Part shown: positions 1 to 6,154 of the stretch, in pieces
Layout of the letters: each line of letters starts with the position of its first letter
How positions within the stretch are numbered: the first letter of the stretch is position 1
Assembly (NCBI GenBank): GCA_030425785.1
Contig: JAUHYJ010000109.1
Coordinates: 1 to 9,230, forward strand
Direction: 5' to 3'
DNA length: 9,230 nucleotides
Source of the DNA: Acidimicrobiia bacterium
Lineage (GTDB): Bacteria; Actinomycetota; Acidimicrobiia; Acidimicrobiales; Ilumatobacteraceae
Notes under the pieces: model-generated
Seen by the model: the letters and a program-made list of their open reading frames with translations, nothing else
The model's database searches: none
What the model was told of the DNA's origin: nothing
Position numbers and translations under genes: made by a program

Positions 1-49
1 CCTCGTCGGTGGCGGCGATGACGTACCAGCGGTTGGTGGGCAGGCTCAT
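1..49 (-). CDS. Partial CDS, N-terminus of a probable Rieske [2Fe-2S] oxygenase-type protein
   Basis: Only the first 16 codons lie in the window; they read MSLPTNRWYVIAATDE and continue past the left edge. The ATG at 47-49 has a clean Shine-Dalgarno site (AGGAG, 56-60) six bases upstream, so the start is well supported. The pattern N-x-W-Y-V-x-A-A-x-x-D-E is what I associate with the extreme N-terminus of Rieske ring-hydroxylating or demethylating oxygenases (vanillate O-demethylase-like), just before the Rieske domain. The cluster-binding Cys/His residues would lie outside the window, so the assignment rests on about ten residues. It is separated from the upstream SDR gene by 122 bp that carry an operator-like hairpin, so it may be a separate transcription unit from the inositol genes. 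That there is a gene start here is fairly sure; the family is tentative. Confidence 0.5.
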   Translation of the reverse strand, partial: MSLPTNRWYVIAATDE

Positions 50-55
50 GTCGTG

Positions 56-60
56 CTCCT
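56..60 (-). promoter_or_regulatory. Ribosome binding site of the partial Rieske-like gene
   Basis: AGGAG on the minus strand lies six bases before the ATG at 47-49. It is the main evidence that a gene begins at the left edge of the window. Confidence 0.6.
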
Positions 61-99
61 CAGGTCGCTCCGCTGCGTCTCGCTCAGCGGACAAGTGTC

Positions 100-113
100 T
101 GTCTGATGAGACA
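100..113. promoter_or_regulatory. Operator-like inverted repeat TGTCT-GATG-AGACA
   Basis: A perfect 5-bp inverted repeat (TGTCT/AGACA) with a 4-bp centre lies in the 122-bp gap between the SDR stop codon and the Rieske-like start. An extra GTCT precedes it at 97-100. Small dyads with TGTC/GACA half-sites are typical of GntR-family and other dimeric repressors. The position, about 50 bp before the start of the left-edge gene, suits an operator. No convincing -35/-10 pair was found next to it, and there is no T-tract to make it a terminator. The dyad is seen in the sequence; the function is inferred. Confidence 0.35.
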
Positions 114-171
114 TACGATCGCGCACGCGAGCCCGTCCGTCACGTCGCACGTACCGCCACGGCGAACGTCG

Positions 172-975
172 TCAGTCGGGATCGACGGTGTCGTCGACGC
201 CCGGCAGCGGCGGATCACCGGCGCCCTGCACCGACTGATCGACGTCGATGCAGTTACCGGTGAGCATGCCGGCATCGGGCGAGAGGCAGTGGACGATCGT
301 GTTCGCCACCTCCCACGGCTGGACGAGCCGGCCGAGCGGTCGGGTCGGCGCCGCCAGTTCGAGCCAGTTCTCGGGCGCACCGTCGTGGGTGATCTGCGTG
401 TGGTGTTCCGAGTCGGTCTCCATCCACCCCGGGTTGACCTGGTTCACCCGGATGCCATGGCGCATCAGACCGAACGCGAGGTTCTTGGTCATGATCGTCA
501 GCGCACCCTTCGACATCGCGTAAGCCGTCAGCTTCGTCTGGCCGCCGTGACCCGTGGTCGAGCCGACGTTCACGATCGACCCGGCGTGGCCGTGCTCGAT
601 CATGTGGCGGGCCGCGGCCTGGATCAGGAAGTACGGCGCCTTCACGTTGATCGCCATCTGCCTGTCGACGTGTTCGGGTGTGTCGGCGAACAGCGTCGCC
701 CGGCTGGTCGCAGCGGCGACGTTGACGAGCCCGTTGACCCGACCGAATCGTTCGACCGTGGCGTCCACCACCGCCCGCGGCATCGCCGGATCGAGCGCAT
801 CGGCCTGCACGAAGAGCGTGTCGACGCCGGCGTCGGTCAACTCGGACGCCAGCGCCCGGCCGAGATCGGCGGACCGGCCGGTGAGCACGATGCCGTCGGT
901 GAAACCGGTGGCGACGAGGCGGCGGGCGACGGCCTCGCCGAGACCCTGGGTGCCGCCGTTGACGATCGTGATCAT
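172..975 (-). CDS. Short-chain dehydrogenase/reductase (SDR) ending the inositol operon
   Basis: A 267-residue classical SDR, the usual length for this family. The cofactor-binding glycine motif is GGTQGLG (residues 7-13), followed by an NVAAA segment near residue 85 in place of the usual NAG. The catalytic residues are N110, S139, Y152 and K156 (YAMSK). R34 in the second strand (LTGRS) hints at NADP(H), which is inference. The start is set by a strong GGAGGT site five bases upstream, built into the last codons of the VOC gene, and only 3 bp separate the two genes, so they are probably translationally coupled. The substrate cannot be read from the sequence. Since no IolG-type inositol dehydrogenase is present, it could oxidise an inositol isomer or reduce or oxidise a keto-inositol, but a general sugar or polyol dehydrogenase is equally possible. 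Family assignment is very sure; role is unknown. Confidence 0.93.
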   Translation of the reverse strand: MITIVNGGTQGLGEAVARRLVATGFTDGIVLTGRSADLGRALASELTDAGVDTLFVQADALDPAMPRAVVDATVERFGRVNGLVNVAAATSRATLFADTPEHVDRQMAINVKAPYFLIQAAARHMIEHGHAGSIVNVGSTTGHGGQTKLTAYAMSKGALTIMTKNLAFGLMRHGIRVNQVNPGWMETDSEHHTQITHDGAPENWLELAAPTRPLGRLVQPWEVANTIVHCLSPDAGMLTGNCIDVDQSVQGAGDPPLPGVDDTVDPD

Positions 976-978
976 GAG

Positions 979-1374
979 CTACCTCCCGCCCGACGGTGAT
1001 CCGATCCGCACGACGTTGCCGCTCGGATCGGTGATCGCGAACTCGCGTTGTCCCCACGGCATGTCCTCGGGCTCGGGCAACTCGATCTCGCCGCCCGACG
1101 CCTCGCGCATCGCCGTCCACCACGCGTCGACGTTCGACACGTGCCAGTACGCACTCGCCTGATTCCCCTCGACGGCGTCGACGACGCGCAGGTGCACCCA
1201 TTCCCAGCCGCAATGCTTGACCCACGCGTAGTCGTCGGCGTACCGGAAGACCTCGAGACCGAGCCGGGTGTAGAACTCGGCCGCCGCATCGAGGTCGTCG
1301 ACCGGCAGGATCGGGTTGGTCGTGGGTGGCTGGCCGACGTACGGCAACGGCCCGCTTCGGCGACGGCGCAGCAT
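979..1374 (-). CDS. VOC (glyoxalase/bleomycin-resistance fold) protein
   Basis: A 131-residue protein with one vicinal-oxygen-chelate domain from about residue 20: a first strand NPILPVDDLDAAAEFYTRLG, a strand with H61 (VHLRV), YWHVSNVDA with H78, and the typical ending EFAITDPSGNVVRIG. In metal-dependent VOC enzymes the last strand usually carries a Glu ligand at about the position held here by R123, so this copy may be a non-metal member like bleomycin-resistance proteins; that is inference. The first 18 residues are basic and outside the domain, and no good ribosome site precedes the ATG, so the start is less certain than the rest. It lies 58 bp after iolD and 3 bp before the SDR, inside the operon. 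VOC enzymes include epimerases and lyases, so a role on an inositol-derived intermediate is possible but unproven. Confidence 0.85.
   Translation of the reverse strand: MLRRRRSGPLPYVGQPPTTNPILPVDDLDAAAEFYTRLGLEVFRYADDYAWVKHCGWEWVHLRVVDAVEGNQASAYWHVSNVDAWWTAMREASGGEIELPEPEDMPWGQREFAITDPSGNVVRIGSPSGGR
981..987 (-). promoter_or_regulatory. Strong ribosome binding site of the SDR gene, overlapping the VOC stop codon
   Basis: GGGAGGT on the minus strand is encoded by the last Gly/Arg codons and the first base of the TAG stop of the VOC gene. The SDR ATG (973-975) follows five bases later. This fixes the SDR start and indicates coupled translation of the two genes. Confidence 0.7.
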
Positions 1375-1396
1375 CAGCCCGCCGACCTTGCGACAT

Positions 1397-1420
1397 GTGC
1401 CTGACCCCGGATGACAGGTG
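1397..1420. repeat. Imperfect palindrome between iolD and the VOC gene
   Basis: In the 58-bp gap after iolD the plus strand reads GTGCCTGAC, then CCCGGAT, then GACAGGTG. The core arms are CCTG/CAGG, extended by G-T wobble pairs outward. No T-run follows on either strand, so it is not an intrinsic terminator. It resembles, from memory, dispersed GTGCCTGAC-type intergenic repeats of some high-GC bacteria, but that cannot be tested with one copy. Confidence 0.3.
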
Positions 1421-1432
1421 GGGGTGGAGGTG

Positions 1433-3280
1433 TCATACGAGTCGCTGGGCCTGCTTGCCCTGGTTCATCTCGGCCTTGGCGTCGAGCACGCCCGGACGGT
1501 TCGACACCTCGGGCACACCGACCTCCCAGAACACGCCACCCTCGGTCCAGTCGTGGTCGCTCGTCTTCAACGCGATGACGTACGTCCGGTCGGCCGCACG
1601 AGCTCGCTCGAACGCGGCGTCGAGTTCGGCGATCGTCGAGACGGTCTCGGCCTCGCACCCCATCGACCGAGCGTGTTCGGCGAAGTCGACGTACACGAGC
1701 TCGTCGTGGCGCGTGTCGGCGATGAGGTTGTTGTACCCGGCCCCGCCCTGGCCGGTCTGGAGCCGGTGGATGACCGCGAAGCCCCCGTTGTCGCACACGA
1801 TCACGATCAGCTTGTGGCCGCTCAGCACCGACGAGTACAGGTCGGAGTTCATCATCAGATACGAGCCGTCGCCGACGAACACGATCACCTCGCGGTCGGG
1901 CATCGCCATCTTGGCACCCCACCCACCGCTGATCTCGTAGCCCATGCACGAAAAGCCGTACTCGCAGTCGAAGCTGTCGAGGCCCTTGGCGCGCCACCCG
2001 TTGTTCAGCTCGCCGGGGAAGCCACCGGCGGCGGTGAGCGCATAGTCGGACGGCTCCGCGACCCGGTCGATCGCGCCGACCACCTGGGCGTACGAGGGCA
2101 GCTCGTCGCTGCTCGGCGAGCCGGCGTCGGTCGGCGCGGCGATCTTGTCGATGTAGGCGTGGTATCCCTCGGTCTCGCGCGCCGCTCGCTCGACCCAGTC
2201 GGGCGGGCCGGCCCAGTCGTCGAGCAGCCCGGTCAGTTCGTCGAGTGACTCCTTGGCGTCGCCCACCACCGGCGCCGCGGCGTGCTTGATCGCATCGAAC
2301 CCGGCCGCATTGATCCCGACGAAGCGGGCATCGTCACGGAACGCGGTCCACGATCCGGTCGTGAAGTCCTGCAGCCGGGTGCCGATGGCGATCACGACGT
2401 CGGCGTCGGCGGCCAGCGCGTTCGCCGACTCGCACCCGGTCACGCCGACGGGGCCGGCGTTGAGCGGATGCGAGGCCAACAGGGTGGCCTTCCCGGCGAC
2501 GGTCTCGACGACCGGCACCTGGTGCGCCTCGGCGAACGCCCGCAGCTCGGCCTCGGCGCCGGAGTAGTGCACCCCACCCCCGGCGATGATCAGTGGCTTC
2601 GACGCGGTGCGGATCAGCTCGGCGGCACGCTGCACCTGCCCTCGGTCCGGGCGTGGGCGGGGGATCTCGTGCACGACGGTCTCGAAGAAGCGCTCCGGGA
2701 AGTCGAACGACTCGGCTTGCACGTCCTGGGGCAGGGCGAGGAAGGCCGGGCCCCGCGTGGCCGGATCGAGCATGGTCGCGACGGCGTGCGGCAGCGAGTG
2801 CACGACCTGCTCGGGGCGGGTGATGCGGTCCCAGTAGCGAGTGACCGGCTTGAAGGCGTCGTTCACCGTCACCGTCGGATCGCCGAAGTGCTCGACCTGC
2901 TGCAACACGGGGTCCGGGATCCGGCTCTGGAACGTCTCCCCCGAGATGAGCAGGACCGGCAACCGGTTCGAGTGGGCGACGCCCGCCGCCGTGACCATGT
3001 TGAGCGCGCCCGGGCCGATCGAGCTGGTGGCCACCATGATCTGGCGTCCGCGCATCGCCTTTGCGTAGCCGATCGCGGCGAGCGCCATCCCCTGCTCGTT
3101 CTGACCGCGCCATGTCGGCAGTTCGTCGCGCGCCTCTTCCAGCGCGTGCCCGAGACACGTGACGTTGCCGTGCCCGAAGATCGCGTAGACCCCGGGGAAC
3201 AGCGGCACCTCGCGCCCGTCGACGACGGTGCGCTGCGCGATCAGGTACTTCACGATCGCCTGTGCGGTGGTGAGTTGCAT
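1433..3280 (-). CDS. iolD: IolD, 3D-(3,5/4)-trihydroxycyclohexane-1,2-dione hydrolase (ThDP enzyme)
   Basis: A 615-residue thiamin-diphosphate enzyme of the acetolactate-synthase superfamily that hydrolyses the ring of 3D-trihydroxycyclohexane-1,2-dione to 5-deoxy-glucuronate. The domain order is visible: an N-terminal pyrimidine-binding domain with the activating Glu at E62 (GQNEQGMA), a central domain around residues 210-350 (KPLIIAGGG, DVVIAIGTRL), and a C-terminal pyrophosphate-binding domain with the GDG motif at 470-472 and the paired Asn at N498 (CDNGGF), 28 residues apart as expected. The conserved YGFSCMGYEISGGWG stretch (441-455) supports IolD rather than acetolactate synthase, as does the inositol gene context. 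The ATG at 3278-3280 is chosen because GGAGGAGGT sits 4 bp before it; an in-frame ATG 15 bp further upstream lies inside that site. It follows the aldolase gene by 47 bp. Confidence 0.96.
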   Translation of the reverse strand: MQLTTAQAIVKYLIAQRTVVDGREVPLFPGVYAIFGHGNVTCLGHALEEARDELPTWRGQNEQGMALAAIGYAKAMRGRQIMVATSSIGPGALNMVTAAGVAHSNRLPVLLISGETFQSRIPDPVLQQVEHFGDPTVTVNDAFKPVTRYWDRITRPEQVVHSLPHAVATMLDPATRGPAFLALPQDVQAESFDFPERFFETVVHEIPRPRPDRGQVQRAAELIRTASKPLIIAGGGVHYSGAEAELRAFAEAHQVPVVETVAGKATLLASHPLNAGPVGVTGCESANALAADADVVIAIGTRLQDFTTGSWTAFRDDARFVGINAAGFDAIKHAAAPVVGDAKESLDELTGLLDDWAGPPDWVERAARETEGYHAYIDKIAAPTDAGSPSSDELPSYAQVVGAIDRVAEPSDYALTAAGGFPGELNNGWRAKGLDSFDCEYGFSCMGYEISGGWGAKMAMPDREVIVFVGDGSYLMMNSDLYSSVLSGHKLIVIVCDNGGFAVIHRLQTGQGGAGYNNLIADTRHDELVYVDFAEHARSMGCEAETVSTIAELDAAFERARAADRTYVIALKTSDHDWTEGGVFWEVGVPEVSNRPGVLDAKAEMNQGKQAQRLV

Positions 3281-3284
3281 GGAT

Positions 3285-3293
3285 ACCTCCTCC
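3285..3293 (-). promoter_or_regulatory. Ribosome binding site that decides the iolD start
   Basis: GGAGGAGGT on the minus strand ends 4 bp before the ATG at 3278-3280. The alternative in-frame ATG (3293-3295) would place this site inside the coding region and has no comparable site of its own. The site is one of the strongest in the operon. Confidence 0.75.
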
Positions 3294-3327
3294 ATCTGCC
3301 GACCGGTGCCGGGCACCGACGGCAGGA

Positions 3328-4239
3328 TCAGGTCGTTGGAAGGTCGGGTCGGACGATTCTGGCAGCCCGGTCGATCGCGGCGCCGACGTCGCCGTCGGCC
3401 GGGAACAGCAGGGCGCGGCCCACGACGAGCCCGCGGACGTTCGGCACCTGCATGGCACGCTCCCACGAGTCGTACGTCGCCTCGGCGTCGGGGCCGGGCG
3501 AACCGCCCAGGATCAGCGCCGGAAGGGTCGTGGTCGCGAGCATGCGCTGCGGATCGCGGCCTGCGGGCACCTTCAGCCACGTCGACGTCGAGGTGCCGCC
3601 CAGCCCGGCGCCGACCGCGACGGCGCGCAGGAGCGCGTCGTCGTCGTCGAGCAGCTTCGCCGCGCCCGTCATCGCATTGCGGTGGTACGGCAGCGGCTCG
3701 ACCATGATCGGCAAGCCGTGGGCCGCGCACCCGTCGACGGCGCGAGCACACGCCTCGAGTGTCGGGGCCGTGCCGGGGTCGTCGTCGGCGATCCGGAGCA
3801 GGACCTTGCCGCCGTCGAGCCCGTTCGCGGCCAGGCTCTCGGCGCTGTACGCCGTCATCCGGTCGTCGAGCTCCCATTCGGCGCCGAGCAGGCCGCCGCG
3901 ATTCATGGTGCCGAACGCGAGCTGCCCCTCGAGCGCACCGAGCAGGGCGAGTTCTTCGAGCACGTCGGCCGAGCCGAGCACCCCGTCGACCCCGGGGTGA
4001 GCGAGCGCGACCAGGAGCGCGTCGAGCGCGCGTCGGCGATCGGCCATGACGAACGGGTCGCCCGGTACGCCGAGCGCGCCACGGGCCGTGTGGTCGAACG
4101 CAACGATGAACAGCCGGCCGTCACGCAGGAGTGGGCGACGGGTCCGTTCGCGCAGTCGGGCGAGCGCGAGCGACGGGTCGTCGCCGCGGCTCGCGATCAG
4201 TTCGGACCAGCGGTCGTCGGTGAGATGGAGGTACTCCAT
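3328..4239 (-). CDS. Cgl0158/LacD-like class I aldolase, probable 2-deoxy-5-keto-gluconate-6-phosphate aldolase (IolJ role)
   Basis: A 303-residue (beta/alpha)8-type protein. Visible landmarks are LFIVAFDHTARG (43-54, the AFDH start of class I aldolase barrels), GGKVLLRI with K145, LPIMVEPLPY (176-185) and STWLKVP with K223, a plausible Schiff-base lysine. The end, LVVGRALLFPADGDV, looks like a phosphate-binding strand. I recognise it as the type encoded by Corynebacterium Cgl0158 in its inositol cluster, related to the DhnA/LacD and DUF2090 aldolases that in some proteobacteria are fused to IolC. The operon has no other aldolase, so the likely reaction is cleavage of 2-deoxy-5-keto-gluconate-6-phosphate to malonate semialdehyde and dihydroxyacetone phosphate; this is inferred from context. 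It starts 10 bp after the iolC stop codon, with AGGGAG 4 bp before the ATG. Confidence 0.82.
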   Translation of the reverse strand: MEYLHLTDDRWSELIASRGDDPSLALARLRERTRRPLLRDGRLFIVAFDHTARGALGVPGDPFVMADRRRALDALLVALAHPGVDGVLGSADVLEELALLGALEGQLAFGTMNRGGLLGAEWELDDRMTAYSAESLAANGLDGGKVLLRIADDDPGTAPTLEACARAVDGCAAHGLPIMVEPLPYHRNAMTGAAKLLDDDDALLRAVAVGAGLGGTSTSTWLKVPAGRDPQRMLATTTLPALILGGSPGPDAEATYDSWERAMQVPNVRGLVVGRALLFPADGDVGAAIDRAARIVRPDLPTT

Positions 4240-4249
4240 GACGCTCCCT

Positions 4250-5215
4250 TCAGATGCCGGCCGGCACGCTGCCGCGGTCGAGGACGAGGTCGATGTCGGC
4301 GACGTACGGCATGTCGTCGGCGCACATCAGGCGGGCGGCGACGATCGCACCGGCCGCGTTGCCGGCCCGGGCGCAGTCGGCGAGCGGCCACCCCGACAAC
4401 AGCCCATGACAGAACGCCCCGCCGAAGGCATCGCCGGCGCCCAGCCCGCAGACCGCGTCGACGGGGTACGGAGCGATGCGCTCGCGTTCGCCGTCGGCGG
4501 TGGCGACGAGCACGCCGTCGCCGCCGAGCTTGACCACGGCGGCGTCGAGGCCGCGGGCGAGCAACGCGTCGGCGGCGCGATCGGGATCGGACTCGCCGAC
4601 CGCGACCTCGCACTCGCTCCGGTTGCCGATCGCCATCGTCACGAGGCCGAGCACGCGGTCGAGTTCCCGGGTCGCCGTGGCCGCGTCGGGCCAGAAGCTC
4701 GGCCGCCAGTCGAGATCGAGCACGGTGTGCGTGCGCCGCTCGCGCCAGTCGAGCAGCTGGTGCAGGGTCGATCGGCTCGGTTCGGCCGACAGACGCGACG
4801 TCGGGAACCAGAAGATCGGCACCGACTCGACCACGGCACGGTCGACGCCGTCCGGCGCGATCGTCATGTCCGGCGCCTGCGGGGCGCGGTAGAAGTCGAG
4901 CACCGGTTCTGCCGGGTCCTCCATCGTGGCGAACGCGAGCGGGGTGCGCAGCTCGGGGTGCGTCCCCACGAATCGGGTGTCGACACCGAAGGTGTGCTCG
5001 AGGGCATGTCGCACGTAGCCGCCCATCGGGTCGTCGCCCACCCTGGTGAACACGGCGGCCCGGTGGCCGAGCCGGGCGGCGGCGACGGCCACGTTCGTCG
5101 CCGTCCCGCCGACCGACTTGCGGAAGGTCTGCACGTCGTTCAGGGGCACGCCGAGCTGCTCGGCGTACAGGTCGACCGAGATCCGGCCGACGGTGAGCAG
5201 CTCGAGGTCGGTCAC
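4250..5215 (-). CDS. iolC: IolC, 5-dehydro-2-deoxygluconokinase (PfkB family)
   Basis: A 321-residue ribokinase-fold sugar kinase that phosphorylates 2-deoxy-5-keto-gluconate in the cytosol. PfkB signature 1 is present near residues 36-50 (GGTATNVAVAAARLG). Signature 2, DAVCGLGAGDAFGGAF, is at 253-268 with the catalytic base D262 in GAGD. The N-terminus (VGRISVDLYAEQLGVPL, 9-25) is characteristic of IolC rather than of ribokinase or fructokinase. The start codon is GTG (5213-5215), one base after the TGA of the IolE-like gene, with GGAG six bases upstream, so the two genes are tightly coupled. The C-terminal aldolase domain (DUF2090) that is fused to IolC in some bacteria is absent, and a separate aldolase gene follows 10 bp downstream. 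Function is well supported by both motifs and context. Confidence 0.95.
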   Translation of the reverse strand: MTDLELLTVGRISVDLYAEQLGVPLNDVQTFRKSVGGTATNVAVAAARLGHRAAVFTRVGDDPMGGYVRHALEHTFGVDTRFVGTHPELRTPLAFATMEDPAEPVLDFYRAPQAPDMTIAPDGVDRAVVESVPIFWFPTSRLSAEPSRSTLHQLLDWRERRTHTVLDLDWRPSFWPDAATATRELDRVLGLVTMAIGNRSECEVAVGESDPDRAADALLARGLDAAVVKLGGDGVLVATADGERERIAPYPVDAVCGLGAGDAFGGAFCHGLLSGWPLADCARAGNAAGAIVAARLMCADDMPYVADIDLVLDRGSVPAGI

Positions 5216-5216
5216 G

Positions 5217-6122
5217 TCACGCTCCGACGGTGGCGATGTCGAGCGAGCGGAGGAACGCGAGGCTGCGCTCGACGCCGCGGACCGGGCCCTCGCCGAGCGG
5301 CGGATCGCCGTCGGTCAGGGCGACGTCGGTCTCCATGACGTACCACCCGTCGTACCCGGACGACTCGAGGACGTCGATCACCTCGGCGATCGGCACGATC
5401 CCGTCGCCGAGCGACGGGAACAGCCCCGCCTGGGTCGCCTGCATCAGATCGAGCTCGCCGGAGCGCTCGCGCGCCATCGCGTCGCCGTCGACGTCCTTCA
5501 GGTGCACGAGGCCGATCCGGTCGCGGCAGGTCCGCGCGATCTCGACGACGTCGGCGCCACCGATCGTGAGGTGGCCCGTGTCGAACGTGAACTTCGACGA
5601 GCACCCGTCGATGAACCGCTGGAAGTCGGCCGCGGTCTCGAGGTCGGTGTCGACGTGCGGGTGCACCACCTGTTCGAGCCCGTGGCCCGCCACGAGGTCG
5701 GCCACGCGGTCGAGGTTGTCGAGCAGTTCGGTCCACTCGGCCTCGCTCAGGTCGGGGCGGTGCCAATCGTCGAGTGCCGGCACGGGTGCCGCCACGAAGT
5801 AGCGCCCGCCGCACGCCGCCATGTTGCGGGCGATGCGGTCGGCGTCGGCCAGTTGCTCGTCACGGACGGCCGGATCGTGCAGCACGAGCGGGACGAACCC
5901 CCCGAGCAGCTGCATGCCGTACTCGGCGAGCTTGGCCCGCTGCGCCTCTGGGTCGGTCGGCAGCCAACCGAGCGCCCCTTGTTCGAAGGCGGTGATGCCG
6001 AGGTCGCGCGCTTCGGCGAGCACACGGTCGACCGGCAGCTGCAGGCCCCAACCGGGTGCTTCGCAGATGCCCCACGAGATCGGGGCGGCAGCGACTCGAT
6101 CGAGGAACGACGGAACGGACAC
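5217..6122 (-). CDS. iolE: IolE-like inosose dehydratase (xylose isomerase-like TIM barrel)
   Basis: A 301-residue TIM-barrel protein of the AP-endonuclease-2/xylose-isomerase-like family. The opening APISWGICEAPGWG matches the actinobacterial IolE/IolH-like type. Candidate metal and active-site residues are H154 and H156 (VVHPHVDTDLE), D181 and H184 (DTGHL), H207, K209 and D210 (HLKDV) and E264 (METD). The stretch LFPSLGDG (234-241) and GYDGWYVMETD (256-266) also fit IolE. The start is taken as GTG (6120-6122) because AGGAG lies five bases before it; an upstream extension of 32 residues is Arg/Pro-rich, overlaps iolB and looks non-coding. The probable reaction is dehydration of 2-keto-myo-inositol to the trihydroxycyclohexane-dione substrate of IolD. 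IolH or IolI isomerase relatives cannot be fully excluded, but no other candidate for the dehydratase step is in the operon. Confidence 0.85.
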   Translation of the reverse strand: MSVPSFLDRVAAAPISWGICEAPGWGLQLPVDRVLAEARDLGITAFEQGALGWLPTDPEAQRAKLAEYGMQLLGGFVPLVLHDPAVRDEQLADADRIARNMAACGGRYFVAAPVPALDDWHRPDLSEAEWTELLDNLDRVADLVAGHGLEQVVHPHVDTDLETAADFQRFIDGCSSKFTFDTGHLTIGGADVVEIARTCRDRIGLVHLKDVDGDAMARERSGELDLMQATQAGLFPSLGDGIVPIAEVIDVLESSGYDGWYVMETDVALTDGDPPLGEGPVRGVERSLAFLRSLDIATVGA

Positions 6123-6127
6123 GGGGT

Positions 6128-6132
6128 CTCCT
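6128..6132 (-). promoter_or_regulatory. Ribosome binding site that decides the GTG start of the IolE-like gene
   Basis: AGGAG on the minus strand lies five bases before the GTG at 6120-6122, in the 32-bp gap after the iolB stop codon. It favours this GTG over upstream in-frame ATG and GTG codons, which would extend the protein into iolB with a non-conserved Arg/Pro-rich leader. Confidence 0.7.
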
Positions 6133-6154
6133 GGGTGATCGGTGGGTGGTGGGG

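Noticed and set aside
3281..3877. 199-residue N-terminal extension of IolD in the same frame
   Set aside because: It overlaps the aldolase gene out of frame, is Arg-rich, and the strong GGAGGAGGT site places the start at 3280.
2282..4000. A 572-codon plus-strand open frame opposite iolD and the aldolase
   Set aside because: Same cause: skewed antisense composition, no domain, no ribosome site, and it crosses two genuine genes.
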